64,000 bases of DNA. It comes from Streptomyces mangrovi. GTDB lineage: Bacteria; Actinomycetota; Actinomycetes; Streptomycetales; Streptomycetaceae. The translations under genes and the position numbers were made by a program. The notes beneath the pieces are model-generated. The model saw nothing but the letters and a program-made list of their open reading frames with translations. It did no database searches and was not told the origin of the DNA. Numbering within the stretch: the first letter of the stretch is position 1; each line of letters starts with the position of its first letter. The stretch is taken from assembly GCF_900114215.1 (NCBI RefSeq), contig NZ_FOSG01000012.1, positions 1-64,000 of the forward strand, in the 5' to 3' direction. This document shows, in pieces, positions 1-8,212 of the stretch.

Positions 1-2
1 CC

Positions 3-545
3 ACCACCTCCGCGAAGATCGTGGTGGCGGGCGGGTTCGGCGTGGGCAAGACGACCTTCGTGGGCGCCGTGTCGGAGATCAACCCGCTGCGCACCGAAGC
101 CGTGATGACCGCCGCGTCCGCCGGGATCGACGACCTGACGCACACCGCAGACAAGACCACCACCACGGTGGCGATGGACTTCGGCCGTATCACGCTGGAC
201 CAGGACCTGATCCTGTACCTGTTCGGTACGCCGGGCCAGGACCGGTTCTGGTTCATGTGGGACGATCTGGTACGCGGCGCGATCGGCGCGGTGGTGCTGG
301 TGGACACCCGCCGACTGGCGGACTGCTTCCCGGCGGTGGACTACTTCGAGAACTCGGGTCTGCCGTTCGTGATCGCGCTGAACGGGTTCGACGGGCATCA
401 GCCGTACACGCCGGACGAGGTGCGCGAGGCGCTGCAGATCGGTCCGGACGCGCCGATCATCACCACCGACGCGCGGCACCGGGCGGAGGCGAAGAGCGCG
501 CTGATCACGCTGGTCGAGCACGCGCTCATGGCACGCCTGCGCTGA
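3..545 (+). CDS. cvnD: CvnD-family GTP-binding protein, 5'-truncated by window edge
   Basis: The frame is open at the window edge, so the true start lies upstream and only about 180 C-terminal residues are visible. A Walker A/G1 loop GGFGVGKTT sits about ten residues in, a switch-II-like FGTPGQDRFWF follows in the first half, and ALNGFD fits the NxxD base-recognition motif. This is the pattern of CvnD, the small Ras-like GTPase that closes streptomycete conservon operons (sensor-like CvnA, roadblock CvnB, DUF742 CvnC, GTPase CvnD), cytoplasmic and acting at a membrane complex. The preceding operon members would lie left of the window. The family is about 185-200 aa, so few residues are missing. 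The family call is strong; which conservon it is remains inferred from neighbouring gltX. Confidence 0.85.
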   Translation, partial: TTSAKIVVAGGFGVGKTTFVGAVSEINPLRTEAVMTAASAGIDDLTHTADKTTTTVAMDFGRITLDQDLILYLFGTPGQDRFWFMWDDLVRGAIGAVVLVDTRRLADCFPAVDYFENSGLPFVIALNGFDGHQPYTPDEVREALQIGPDAPIITTDARHRAEAKSALITLVEHALMARLR

Positions 546-632
546 ACATCTCTGCGCCGGGCGGTCAAAAGAGTCTCCTCCCCGCTTCCCACGCTACCCG
601 GGAGCGACACCTCCACACATGCGCACGGCAGG

Positions 633-659
633 GCCCCGCACACCGCGAGTGTGCGGGGC
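633..659 (+). terminator. Hairpin terminator after cvnD
   Basis: A perfect 11-bp GC-rich stem (633-643 with 649-659) with a 5-nt loop CGCGA lies between the cvnD stop and the next gene. No long T-run follows, as is usual for actinomycete terminators. Confidence 0.6.
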
Positions 660-711
660 TTACCCTTGAGTGTCATCTCCCACCCGCGATCAACGAGGGG
701 CAGCACCACCC

Positions 712-1494
712 GTGCGCATCGCCAGATTCTCCATCGACGGCAACGTCGCGTTCGGAGTCGTGGAAGGGGACGCCGGCAGTGGCGACGGCCCTGTCCTCGA
801 CATCATCAAGGGCCACCCCTTCGCCGAGTTCGAGCGCTCGGGCAAGAGGGTCCCCCTGGACAAGGTGCGGCTGCTGCCGCCCGTGCTCCCGAACAAGGTG
901 GTGGCCATCGGGCGCAACTACGCCGAGCACGCGGCGGAGATGGGCGGCGAGGTCCCCGAGGTGCCGGTCGCGTTCTTCAAGCCCTCCACCTCGGTGATCG
1001 GCCCCGGCGACCCGATCGTCTACCCCTCCTTCTCCCACGAGGTGCACCACGAGGCCGAGCTGGCCGTGGTCATCGGCCGGATGTGCAGCCAGGTGCCCCG
1101 GGAGCGGGTGGCGGACGTGATCCTCGGCTACACCTGCGCCAACGACGTCACCGCCCGTGACGTCCAGCGCACCGAGTCCCAGTGGGCCCGGGCCAAGGGC
1201 TTCGACAGCTCCTGCCCGCTGGGCCCGTGGGTGGTCACCGACGTCGACCCGGCGGACCTGGCCGTCATGTGCACCGTCAACGGCGAGCAGCGGCAGCTCG
1301 GCCGCACCGGCCAGATGGTGCGCTCGGTGGAGGACCTGGTCGTCCACATCACCGAGGCGATGACACTGCTCCCCGGGGACGTCATCCTCACCGGCACCCC
1401 GGCGGGCGTCGGCCCCATCAACGTCGGCGACGAGGTCGCCGTCACCATCGAAGGCATCGGCACTCTCACCAACAAGGTGATCAAGCGTGGCTAG
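712..1494 (+). CDS. Fumarylacetoacetate hydrolase (FAH)-family protein
   Basis: A 260-aa protein of the FAH superfamily, cytoplasmic metal-dependent enzymes that hydrolyse or isomerise C-C bonds of dioxo acids, close to 2-hydroxyhepta-2,4-diene-1,7-dioate isomerase-like and acylpyruvase members. The signature RNYAEHAAEMG, the metal-site stretch HHEAELAVVIG, GYTCANDVTARDVQ and the late TGTPAGVG turn are all present in the usual order, and the length is typical. The GTG at 712 is preferred because CGAGGGG lies about 12 bases upstream and the protein then begins directly with the conserved MRIARFS. The stop overlaps the gltX start by 8 bp, so the two are translationally coupled. Exact substrate cannot be told from sequence. 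Confidence 0.88.
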   Translation: MRIARFSIDGNVAFGVVEGDAGSGDGPVLDIIKGHPFAEFERSGKRVPLDKVRLLPPVLPNKVVAIGRNYAEHAAEMGGEVPEVPVAFFKPSTSVIGPGDPIVYPSFSHEVHHEAELAVVIGRMCSQVPRERVADVILGYTCANDVTARDVQRTESQWARAKGFDSSCPLGPWVVTDVDPADLAVMCTVNGEQRQLGRTGQMVRSVEDLVVHITEAMTLLPGDVILTGTPAGVGPINVGDEVAVTIEGIGTLTNKVIKRG

Positions 1495-3001
1495 CGCATC
1501 TGACGTACGCGTACGGTTCTGTCCCTCGCCGACCGGCAACCCACATGTGGGCCTGGTCCGCACCGCCCTGTTCAACTGGGCGTTCGCCCGGCACCACGGC
1601 GGCACCCTGGTCTTCCGCATCGAGGACACCGACGCGGCCCGCGACTCCGAGGAGTCCTACGAACTGCTGCTGGACTCGATGCGCTGGCTGGGTCTGTCCT
1701 GGGACGAGGGCCCCGCGGCGTTCGACAGCGCCTCCGGCACGGGCGGCGGCCCGCACGCCCCCTACCGCCAGTCGCAGCGCCTGGACATCTACGCCGACGT
1801 CGCGCGGAAACTGATGGAGGCCGGCCACGCCTACCGCTGCTACTGCACCGCCGAGGAGCTGGAGGAGCGGCGCGAGGCCGCACGCAAGGCCGGGAAGCCC
1901 TCCGGCTACGACGGCAAGTGCCGCACCCTCAGCGAGGAGCGCAAGGCCGAGTACGAGGCCGGAGGCCGCGCCTCCATCGTCCGCTTCCGGATGCCGGACG
2001 AGGCGATCACCTTCACCGACCTGGTACGCGGCGAGCTGACCTTCGCCCCGGAGAACGTCACCGACTACGGCATCGTCCGCGCCAACGGCGCCCCGCTGTA
2101 CACGCTGGTCAACCCGGTCGACGACGCCCTGATGGAGATCACCCACGTCCTGCGCGGCGAGGACCTGCTCTCCTCCACCCCCCGCCAGATCGCGCTGTAC
2201 CGGGCGCTGGCGGAGATCGGCGTCGGCAACGGGAGCACGCCTGAGTTCGGGCACCTGCCGTATGTGATGGGGGAGGGCAACAAGAAGCTCTCCAAGCGCG
2301 ACCCGCAGTCCTCGCTCAACCTCTACCGCGAGCGCGGCTTCCTCCCCGAGGGCCTGCTCAACTACCTGGCCCTGCTGGGCTGGTCGATCGCCGAGGACCG
2401 GGACATCTTCTCGCTGGAGGAGATGGTCGCCGCCTTCGAGATCGGCGAGGTCAACGCCAACCCGGCGCGCTTCGACATCAAGAAGTGCGAGGCCATCAAC
2501 GCCGTCCACATCCGGGACCTGGACACCAAGGAGTTCGTCGCCCGCTGCGAGCCGTGGCTGACCGCCCCGCACGCGCCCTGGGCGCCCGAGAACTTCGACC
2601 GCGCCGCCTTCGAAGCGCTCGCGCCCCTGGCCCAGACCCGTCTGACGGTCCTGTCCGACATCACCGCCAACGTCGACTTCCTCTTCCTGGACGAGCCGGT
2701 CGAGGACGAGGCGGCCTGGACCAAGGCCATGAAGCCCGGCGCGGACGCCCTGCTGCGCACCGCGCGGGCCAAGCTGACCGAGGCGGAGTGGAACGCCGAG
2801 GCACTCAAGGCGGCCGTCCTGGCCGCCGGCGAGGAGCACGGGCTCAAGCTCGGCAAGGCCCAGGCCCCGGTCCGCGTCGCCGTCACCGGCCGCACCGTCG
2901 GCCTGCCCCTGTTCGAGTCCCTGGAGGTCCTGGGCCGGGAGCGCACCCTGGCCCGCGTGGACACCGCCCTGGCCAAGCTGGAGGCCGCCGCGCAGGCGTG
3001 A
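1487..3001 (+). CDS. gltX: Glutamyl-tRNA synthetase
   Basis: A class I aminoacyl-tRNA synthetase of 504 aa that charges tRNA-Glu (and in actinomycetes usually also tRNA-Gln, later amidated by GatCAB). The HIGH-equivalent is SPTGNPHVG (residues 14-22), followed by VFRIEDTD, and the KMSKS-equivalent is KKLSKRDP (about 266-273). The anticodon-binding domain makes up the C-terminal part. The gene overlaps the upstream FAH-family gene by 8 bp and lies just before a cluster of tRNA-Gln and two tRNA-Glu genes, so enzyme and substrates are encoded side by side. The GTG start gives the normal family length. Confidence 0.97.
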   Translation: MASASDVRVRFCPSPTGNPHVGLVRTALFNWAFARHHGGTLVFRIEDTDAARDSEESYELLLDSMRWLGLSWDEGPAAFDSASGTGGGPHAPYRQSQRLDIYADVARKLMEAGHAYRCYCTAEELEERREAARKAGKPSGYDGKCRTLSEERKAEYEAGGRASIVRFRMPDEAITFTDLVRGELTFAPENVTDYGIVRANGAPLYTLVNPVDDALMEITHVLRGEDLLSSTPRQIALYRALAEIGVGNGSTPEFGHLPYVMGEGNKKLSKRDPQSSLNLYRERGFLPEGLLNYLALLGWSIAEDRDIFSLEEMVAAFEIGEVNANPARFDIKKCEAINAVHIRDLDTKEFVARCEPWLTAPHAPWAPENFDRAAFEALAPLAQTRLTVLSDITANVDFLFLDEPVEDEAAWTKAMKPGADALLRTARAKLTEAEWNAEALKAAVLAAGEEHGLKLGKAQAPVRVAVTGRTVGLPLFESLEVLGRERTLARVDTALAKLEAAAQA

Positions 3002-3032
3002 GCCGTCGACGAGGGGCGTGGAAAACCCTGTG

Positions 3033-3065
3033 GGAGAGGCCGGGAGCTCTGCTCCCGGCCTCTCC
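3033..3065 (+). terminator. Terminator of gltX
   Basis: A 15-bp perfect stem (3033-3047 with 3051-3065) with a 3-nt loop begins 32 bp after the gltX stop. Confidence 0.75.
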
Positions 3066-3183
3066 GGGCTCGTAGGGCGGACCCCGGGGGCCCCGATCCT
3101 TCACCCGTCGTGGTCACGTCGCGTGCGGGAACGGTGTCCGCGGCGGGTGTCTCCGGCCGCCGGCGACCCGGCGGGAACTCGTT

Positions 3184-3212
3184 TTGGAGCACGGGCTTCG
3201 ATCGGGTAATGT
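3184..3212 (+). promoter_or_regulatory. Predicted promoter of the tRNA-Gln/tRNA-Glu cluster
   Basis: TTGGAG (3184-3189), a 17-bp spacer and TAATGT (3207-3212) match the vegetative sigma consensus well and lie about 90 bp before the first tRNA in an otherwise gene-free 300-bp stretch. Confidence 0.6.
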
Positions 3213-3300
3213 TCTTCCCGTCGCCAGGCGGAACGGGCCGAAAGGCCGGAGACGCAAGGCGGTCACCAGGACAAAAGTTCCACAAGAGCTTGAGTTCCGG

Positions 3301-3372
3301 TGGGGTATGGTGTAATTGGCAGCACGACTGATTCTGGTTCAGTTAGTCTAGGTTCGAGTCCTGGTACCCCAG
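3301..3372 (+). tRNA. tRNA-Gln (CTG anticodon)
   Basis: A 72-nt cloverleaf without encoded CCA. The acceptor stem TGGGGTA pairs with TACCCCA, the anticodon stem ACTGA/TCAGT closes a loop with CTG at 3334-3336, and the T-arm has GGTTCGAGTCC. CTG reads the CAG codon, so the isotype is glutamine. Confidence 0.95.
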
Positions 3373-3396
3373 CGTGATCTTCCCAGCAAGATCCAG

Positions 3397-3469
3397 GCCC
3401 CCGTTGTGTAGCGGCCTAGCACGCCGCCCTCTCAAGGCGGTAGCGCCGGTTCGAATCCGGTCGGGGGTA
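3397..3469 (+). tRNA. tRNA-Glu (CTC anticodon), copy 1
   Basis: A 73-nt cloverleaf. Acceptor GCCCCCG pairs with CGGGGGT, anticodon stem CCGCC/GGCGG presents CTC at 3431-3433 (reads GAG), and the T-loop is GGTTCGAATCC. No CCA is encoded. It is followed by a short hairpin (CGGTCC-TTCG-GGACCG) before an identical second copy. Confidence 0.95.
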
Positions 3470-3496
3470 CTCGCGGTCCTTCGGGACCGCTGCTGG

Positions 3497-3569
3497 GCCC
3501 CCGTTGTGTAGCGGCCTAGCACGCCGCCCTCTCAAGGCGGTAGCGCCGGTTCGAATCCGGTCGGGGGTA
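3497..3569 (+). tRNA. tRNA-Glu (CTC anticodon), copy 2
   Basis: Identical over all 73 nt to the copy exactly 100 bp upstream, with anticodon CTC at 3531-3533. The flanks differ, so the conserved unit is the tRNA itself. Confidence 0.95.
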
Positions 3570-3574
3570 CAAGA

Positions 3575-3616
3575 ACGAGGAGGGGCCCTCCGCTTCGGCG
3601 GAGGGCCCCTCCTCGT
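3575..3616. terminator. Bidirectional terminator between tRNA cluster and ndgR
   Basis: A perfect 19-bp stem (3575-3593 with 3598-3616) capped by a TTCG tetraloop lies between the rightward tRNAs and the leftward ndgR, so it can serve both. Confidence 0.85.
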
Positions 3617-3670
3617 TGCTTCGCCGGTGCGTCCGCGCGGTCATCGCGGCAGGCGCATCGGCGGGGCGTT

Positions 3671-4390
3671 TCAGCCGCCGTTGCGGCGCAGCGCCTCGGT
3701 GAGGCGGCCGGCCGCCTCCACGATCGCCTGGGCGTGCATCCGGCCCGGGTGGCGGGTCAGGCGCTCGATCGGGCCCGAGACCGACACCGCCGCCACCACG
3801 CGGTTGGACGGGCCGCGTACCGGCGCCGAGACCGAGGCGACGCCGGGCTCGCGCTCGCCGATGGACTGGGCCCAGCCACGCCGCCGCACTCCCGAGAGGG
3901 CCGTCGCCGTGAAACGGGCGCCCTGCAGCCCTCGGTGCAGCCGCTCCGGCTCCTCCCAGGCCATCAGGATCTGGGCCGCCGAGCCGGCCTTCATCGGGAG
4001 GGTGGAGCCGACCGGCACTGTGTCCCGCAGTCCGGACAGCCGTTCCGCCGCGGCGACGCAGATCCGCATGTCCCCCTGGCGGCGGTAGAGCTGGGCGCTC
4101 TCCCCGGTGATGTCGCGCAGGTGCGTGAGCACCGGGCCCGCCGAGGCGAGCAGCCTGTCCTCGCCCGCGGCGGCGGCCAGCTCGGCCAGCCGCGGACCCA
4201 GGATGAAACGGCCCTGCATGTCGCGGGCCACGAAGCGGTGGTGTTCCAGTGCCACCGCGAGCCGGTGCGCCGTGGGGCGCGCGAGCCCGGTCGCTCCGAC
4301 CAGCCCGGCGAGGGTGGCCGGACCGGACTCCAGAGCGCTCAATACCAGAGCCGCCTTGTCGAGTACGCCGACGCCGCTAGAGTTGTCCAT
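3671..4390 (-). CDS. ndgR: IclR-family regulator NdgR
   Basis: A 239-aa IclR-type regulator with an N-terminal winged helix (about residues 10-65; GLARPTAHRLAVALE is the recognition region) and the C-terminal IclR effector-binding domain. Its position, divergent from leuCD with a roughly 150-bp shared promoter region, is the signature of NdgR, which controls leucine biosynthesis and amino-acid-dependent antibiotic production in streptomycetes (family knowledge). The start MDNSSGVGVLDKA is chosen because that is the conserved N-terminus. Longer in-frame starts would run through the divergent promoter and into leuC. Confidence 0.92.
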   Translation of the reverse strand: MDNSSGVGVLDKAALVLSALESGPATLAGLVGATGLARPTAHRLAVALEHHRFVARDMQGRFILGPRLAELAAAAGEDRLLASAGPVLTHLRDITGESAQLYRRQGDMRICVAAAERLSGLRDTVPVGSTLPMKAGSAAQILMAWEEPERLHRGLQGARFTATALSGVRRRGWAQSIGEREPGVASVSAPVRGPSNRVVAAVSVSGPIERLTRHPGRMHAQAIVEAAGRLTEALRRNGG

Positions 4391-4542
4391 GCAACGATAT
4401 TCGCGTCTCACATTACGAAACGCAAGTTCCTTTTCCCCGTGAACCCGCCAAGCTGGGGTGACAGTCGCCACCCCGCCCTTGCGGAGGCGGCGGCACGGAT
4501 GTCGAGACGAGGCCGGCAGTGCGGCCGGTCGGAGGGAAAGCG
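4391..4542. promoter_or_regulatory. ndgR/leuC divergent promoter region
   Basis: This 152-bp intergenic stretch is clearly A+T-richer than its surroundings at 4391-4440 and must hold the promoters of both ndgR and leuC. NdgR is expected to bind here. No operator half-sites could be assigned with confidence. A Shine-Dalgarno GGAGGG sits at 4531-4536 before leuC. Confidence 0.55.
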
Positions 4543-5967
4543 ATGGGACGGACACTCGCGGAGAAGGTCTGGGACGACCACGTCGTCCGGCGCGCGGAAG
4601 GCGAGCCCGACCTCCTCTTCATCGACCTGCACCTGCTGCACGAGGTCACCAGCCCCCAGGCGTTCGACGGGCTGCGCAAGAACGGGCGCCGGGTGCGGCG
4701 CACCGACCTCACCATCGCCACCGAGGACCACAACACCCCCACCCTCGACATCGACAAGCCCATCGCCGACCCCGTCTCGCGCACCCAGCTGGAGACGCTG
4801 CGCAAGAACTGCGCGGAGTTCGGAGTGCGGCTGCACCCGCTGGGCGACGTCGAGCAGGGCGTCGTCCACGTCGTGGGGCCGCAGCTGGGGCTGACCCAGC
4901 CGGGCATGACGGTGGTCTGCGGCGACAGCCACACCTCCACGCACGGCGCCTTCGGCGCGCTGGCGTTCGGCATCGGCACCAGCCAGGTCGAGCACGTGCT
5001 GGCCACCCAGACCCTGCCGATGGCGCCCTTCAGGACCATGGCGGTCACGGTCAACGGCGAGCTGCCCGAGGGGGTGACGGCCAAGGACCTGATCCTGGCG
5101 ATCATCGCCCGGATCGGCACCGGCGGCGGACAGGGCTATGTGATCGAGTACCGCGGCGAGGCCATCGAGAAGCTGTCGATGGAGGCGCGGATGACCATCT
5201 GCAACATGTCCATCGAGGCCGGCGCCCGCGCGGGCATGATCGCTCCGGACGACACCACCTTCGCCTATCTGGAGGGGCGCGAGCACGCGCCCAAGGGCGC
5301 CGACTGGGACGCGGCCGTGGAGTACTGGCGCACCCTGCGCACCGACTCCGGCGCCGTCTTCGACCACGAGGTGGTCATCGAGGCGTCCGAGCTGGCGCCG
5401 TTCGTGACCTGGGGCACCAACCCCGGCCAGGGCGCGCCGCTGAGCGCGAGCGTGCCGGACCCGGCGTCCTTCACCGACCCCAGCGAGAAGCTGGCCGCCG
5501 AGAACGCGCTGAAGTACATGGGCCTGACCGCCGGGCAGCCGCTGCGCGAGATCGCCGTGGACACCGTGTTCGTCGGCTCGTGCACCAACGGCCGTATCGA
5601 GGACCTGCGCGCGGCAGCCGCCCTGCTCCGGGGCCGGAAGGTCGCCGACGGGGTGCGGATGCTGGTGGTGCCCGGCTCGGTACGGGTGGCGCTGCAGGCC
5701 GTCGAGGAGGGCCTGGACAAGGTGTTCACCGAGGCCGGCGCCGAGTGGCGGCACGCGGGCTGCTCGATGTGCCTGGGCATGAACCCCGACCAGCTCAAGC
5801 CCGGTGAGCGCTCCGCGTCCACCTCCAACCGCAACTTCGAGGGCAGGCAGGGCAAGGGTGGCCGTACCCATCTGGTCTCCCCGCAGGTGGCCGCCGCCAC
5901 CGCGGTCCTGGGCCATCTGGCCTCGCCCGCCGACCTGTCCGATGTACGCGAGCCCGCGGGAGTCTGA
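4543..5967 (+). CDS. leuC: 3-isopropylmalate dehydratase large subunit
   Basis: LeuC (474 aa) of the aconitase superfamily. With LeuD it isomerises 2-isopropylmalate to 3-isopropylmalate in leucine synthesis. The three ligands of the [4Fe-4S] cluster are visible: C347 in VGSCTNGR and C407/C410 in AGCSMCLGMNPD. CGDSHTSTHGAFGALAFG is also intact. ATG at 4543 is preferred to the in-frame ATG 24 bp upstream because it has GGAGGG 6 bp before it and matches the family start MGRTLAEKVWD. It forms an operon with leuD, 9 bp downstream, under NdgR control. Confidence 0.97.
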   Translation: MGRTLAEKVWDDHVVRRAEGEPDLLFIDLHLLHEVTSPQAFDGLRKNGRRVRRTDLTIATEDHNTPTLDIDKPIADPVSRTQLETLRKNCAEFGVRLHPLGDVEQGVVHVVGPQLGLTQPGMTVVCGDSHTSTHGAFGALAFGIGTSQVEHVLATQTLPMAPFRTMAVTVNGELPEGVTAKDLILAIIARIGTGGGQGYVIEYRGEAIEKLSMEARMTICNMSIEAGARAGMIAPDDTTFAYLEGREHAPKGADWDAAVEYWRTLRTDSGAVFDHEVVIEASELAPFVTWGTNPGQGAPLSASVPDPASFTDPSEKLAAENALKYMGLTAGQPLREIAVDTVFVGSCTNGRIEDLRAAAALLRGRKVADGVRMLVVPGSVRVALQAVEEGLDKVFTEAGAEWRHAGCSMCLGMNPDQLKPGERSASTSNRNFEGRQGKGGRTHLVSPQVAAATAVLGHLASPADLSDVREPAGV

Positions 5968-5976
5968 GGAAAAGCC

Positions 5977-6570
5977 ATGGAAGCCTTCACCACCCACACC
6001 GGCCGCGCCGTCCCGCTGCGCCGCTCCAACGTCGACACCGACCAGATCATCCCCGCGCACTGGCTGAAGAAGGTCACCCGCGACGGCTTCGAGGACGGTC
6101 TGTTCGAGGCCTGGCGCAAGGACGAGGAGTTCATCCTCAACCGGCCGGAGCGGCAGGGCGCCACCGTGCTGGTGGCCGGGCCCGACTTCGGCACCGGCTC
6201 CTCGCGCGAGCACGCCGTCTGGGCGCTGCAGAACTACGGCTTCAAGACCGTGATCTCCTCCCGCTTCGCCGACATCTTCCGCGGCAACTCGCTGAAGAAC
6301 GGTCTGCTGACCGTCGTCCTGCCGCAGCGAACCGTGGACGCGCTGTGGGAGCTGACGGAGGCCGACCCGACGGTCGAGATCACCGTCGACCTGGTGGCCC
6401 GCAAGGTCACAGCGCCCGGCGTCGAGGCGGACTTCGAACTGGACGAGAACGCCCGCTGGCGGCTGCTGGAGGGGCTGGACGACATCAGCATCACCCTGCG
6501 CCACGAGGAGGACATCGCCGCGTACGAGGCGAAGCGTCCCTCCTTCAAACCGCGGACGCTCACCGTCTGA
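5977..6570 (+). CDS. leuD: 3-isopropylmalate dehydratase small subunit
   Basis: LeuD (197 aa) carries the swivelling domain that completes the LeuCD active site. Recognisable stretches are RSNVDTDQIIPAHWLKK near the N-terminus and DFGTGSSREHAVWAL, with the substrate-binding SSR loop. Length is normal. It follows leuC by 9 bp with GAGGA overlapping the leuC stop, so the two are co-translated. Confidence 0.96.
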   Translation: MEAFTTHTGRAVPLRRSNVDTDQIIPAHWLKKVTRDGFEDGLFEAWRKDEEFILNRPERQGATVLVAGPDFGTGSSREHAVWALQNYGFKTVISSRFADIFRGNSLKNGLLTVVLPQRTVDALWELTEADPTVEITVDLVARKVTAPGVEADFELDENARWRLLEGLDDISITLRHEEDIAAYEAKRPSFKPRTLTV

Positions 6571-6622
6571 CGACCGGCACTTCGGCGACCGCCCGCCGCG
6601 GCGGACGTACGCGCACCCCTTC

Positions 6623-6655
6623 GAGCGCCCCCGGCTCCACGAGCCGGGGGCGCTC
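6623..6655 (+). terminator. Terminator of leuCD
   Basis: A perfect 15-bp stem (6623-6637 with 6641-6655) with a CAC loop, starting about 50 bp after leuD. Confidence 0.8.
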
Positions 6656-6818
6656 CGGCGTACGGGCGGACGTACGGGGGGAAGGGGAGGAAGGGGGGAA
6701 GGGAAGAAAGGGCCAAGTGCCCTGCCGCCGCGCACGGTTGCCTCACCCGTACGGGTCCGCCCGCGGCGTGTTGGGGCCGGCCGGGGCGACAACTCACCCC
6801 CAATGGCACAATCGGTGC

Positions 6819-7079
6819 ATGGACAGCGACGGCCAACTTCCCCTCTACGACCTCGTCGCCGACCGGCTGAAGGACGCGCACACCATGGTGCGTGCGATGC
6901 AAGTGCCCGATGACGTACGGGCGGCGCTCGCCCGCAGGCTCCTCGCCGTCACGGCCGCCGCGAAGCACGACCTGGCCGGTGCGGCACGCCGGCTGGACCG
7001 GCTGATGGAGGACATCGGGACCGGCGACGGCCTCCTCCCCGGAGAACGGGAGGACCGGCGCGCGGACCGAAGTGCGTGA
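6819..7079 (+). CDS. Conserved small streptomycete protein, function unknown
   Basis: An 86-aa cytoplasmic protein (MDSDGQLPLYDLVADRLKD...) that I recognise only by its conserved position between leuD and hupS in Streptomyces. It is mostly helical by composition (ALARRLLAVTAAAKHDLAGAARRLDRLMED) with no membrane segment or metal motif. The start ATG has no Shine-Dalgarno. A -10-like CACAAT ends 6 bp before it, so the mRNA is probably leaderless. A much longer in-frame extension overlapping leuD has shadow-type composition and is not used. Confidence 0.75.
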   Translation: MDSDGQLPLYDLVADRLKDAHTMVRAMQVPDDVRAALARRLLAVTAAAKHDLAGAARRLDRLMEDIGTGDGLLPGEREDRRADRSA

Positions 7080-7108
7080 TGGTCTATTTCGTTGCGACAC
7101 AAGGGTGA

Positions 7109-7158
7109 TTCGCACGTTTCGCGTTTGATTTGCGGTAAATATCTGCCTAACGTGCGAA
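7109..7158 (+). promoter_or_regulatory. hupS promoter with flanking inverted repeat
   Basis: TTGATT (7125-7130), a 17-bp spacer and TAACGT (7148-7153) form a promoter. Perfect 10-bp arms TTCGCACGTT (7109-7118) and AACGTGCGAA (7149-7158) flank it, the right arm covering most of the -10 box. This suggests an operator that would block RNA polymerase when occupied. The binding protein is unknown. Confidence 0.6.
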
Positions 7159-7204
7159 AAAGCTTGGACAGATTCGTTCCGGCAATGCCTCCGAAGGGGA
7201 AGAC

Positions 7205-7828
7205 GTGAACAAGGCGCAGCTCGTTGAAGCAATTGCCGACAAGCTCGGCGGACGGCAGCAGGCCGCCGACGCGGTCGATGTGGTGCTGGACGCGATCGTC
7301 CGTGCGGTCGTCGCCGGCGACCGGGTCTCGGTCACCGGTTTCGGCTCGTTCGAGAAGGTCGAGCGCCCGGCCCGCTACGCCCGCAACCCGCAGACCGGCG
7401 AGCGCGTCAGGGTCAAGAAGACCTCCGTTCCGCGTTTCCGCGCCGGCCAGGGCTTCAAGGACCTGGTCAGCGGCGCCAAGAAACTCCCCAAGGGCGGCGA
7501 GGTGGCCGTGAAGAAGGCACCCAAGGGCAGCCTCTCGGGCGGAGCCGGCGCCACCACCCGCAAGGCGGCCGCCAAGAAGGCCGCCGCCAAGAAGTCGGCT
7601 CCGGCGAAGAAGGCCGCCGCGAAGAAGACCGCGGCGAAGAAGTCCACCGCCAAGAAGACGACGGCCAAGGCCACCCCGGCGAAGAAGGCGGCGGCGAAGA
7701 AGTCCACCGCCAAGAAGACGGCCGGAAAGAAGAGCGCCGGAAAGGCCGTCGCCAAGAAGGCGCCCGCCAAGAAGGCCCCCGGCCGCAGGACCTCGGCGCG
7801 CAAGAGGGCGGCGACCCGCAGGAAGTGA
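7205..7828 (+). CDS. hupS: HU-family nucleoid protein with lysine-rich tail (HupS)
   Basis: A 207-aa HU-like DNA-binding protein. Residues 1-90 are a normal HU fold (MNKAQLVEAIADKLGG start, GFGSFEKVERPARYARNP arm region). Residues of about 95-207 form a tail of repeated AAKK/AAKKS/TAKK units that resembles histone H1. This two-part form is the HupS type of actinomycetes, used in nucleoid compaction during sporulation and stress (family knowledge). GTG at 7205 has GAAGGGG just upstream. Monocistronic, with its own promoter and a terminator-like hairpin after it. Confidence 0.95.
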   Translation: MNKAQLVEAIADKLGGRQQAADAVDVVLDAIVRAVVAGDRVSVTGFGSFEKVERPARYARNPQTGERVRVKKTSVPRFRAGQGFKDLVSGAKKLPKGGEVAVKKAPKGSLSGGAGATTRKAAAKKAAAKKSAPAKKAAAKKTAAKKSTAKKTTAKATPAKKAAAKKSTAKKTAGKKSAGKAVAKKAPAKKAPGRRTSARKRAATRRK

Positions 7829-7850
7829 GCCGGGCACACGGACATGCGGT

Positions 7851-7892
7851 GACCGCGCCGGGCCGGACTCCAGCGGAGCCCGGCCCGCGGTC
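7851..7892 (+). terminator. Terminator-like hairpin after hupS
   Basis: GACCGCG (7851-7857) pairs with CGCGGTC (7886-7892) and inner GGGCC/GGCCC segments pair as well, giving an imperfect but stable hairpin about 22 bp after the hupS stop. Confidence 0.6.
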
Positions 7893-7966
7893 CGTTCAGG
7901 GGCCGCGGGCCGCAGGCGTCCGCCCGTCCGCCCCCCCGTCCGCCCGGCTCGTCTAGGCTCGGCGCC

Positions 7967-8212
7967 ATGCAGGCCACCGCGTACACCTATGACCCCGCGA
8001 CCCGCAGCGGCAGCGTGCTCCTCGACGACGGCACACCCCTCCCCTTCGACGCCGAGGCGTTCGACGCGGGGGGCCTGCGGCTGCTGCGCCCGGGCCAGCG
8101 GGTGCGGATCGAGACCGAGACCGAGACTTCGGCCGGAACCGGAACCGGAACCGGAACCGGCGCCGAGGGCGGGCGGCGCCGGATCACGCTGGTGACGCTG
8201 CAGACGTTCTGA
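7967..8212 (+). CDS. Small conserved protein, cold-shock-like fold possible
   Basis: An 81-aa protein (MQATAYTYDPATRSGSVLLDDG...). The first 50 residues, with alternating hydrophobics and the turn GLRLLRPGQRVRIE, resemble the small beta-barrel proteins related to cold-shock domains, but the RNA-binding motifs are not clear. Residues 50-65 are a low-complexity ET/GT run caused by a hexanucleotide repeat at about 8134-8160. The start lies 7 bp after a TAGGCT -10 box (7954-7959) with no Shine-Dalgarno, so it is probably leaderless. Its end overlaps the convergent cofC by 29 bp. Confidence 0.65.
   Translation: MQATAYTYDPATRSGSVLLDDGTPLPFDAEAFDAGGLRLLRPGQRVRIETETETSAGTGTGTGTGAEGGRRRITLVTLQTF
8134..8160 (+). 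repeat. GGAACC hexanucleotide microsatellite inside a gene
   Basis: About four consecutive GGAACC units encode a Gly-Thr run in the 81-aa protein. Such a run can change length by slippage in multiples of two codons without shifting the frame. Confidence 0.8.

Noticed and set aside
6345..6818. N-terminal extension of the 86-aa gene overlapping leuD
   Set aside because: Extension has shadow-like composition, crosses the leuCD terminator, and a leaderless -10 box fits the ATG at 6819.
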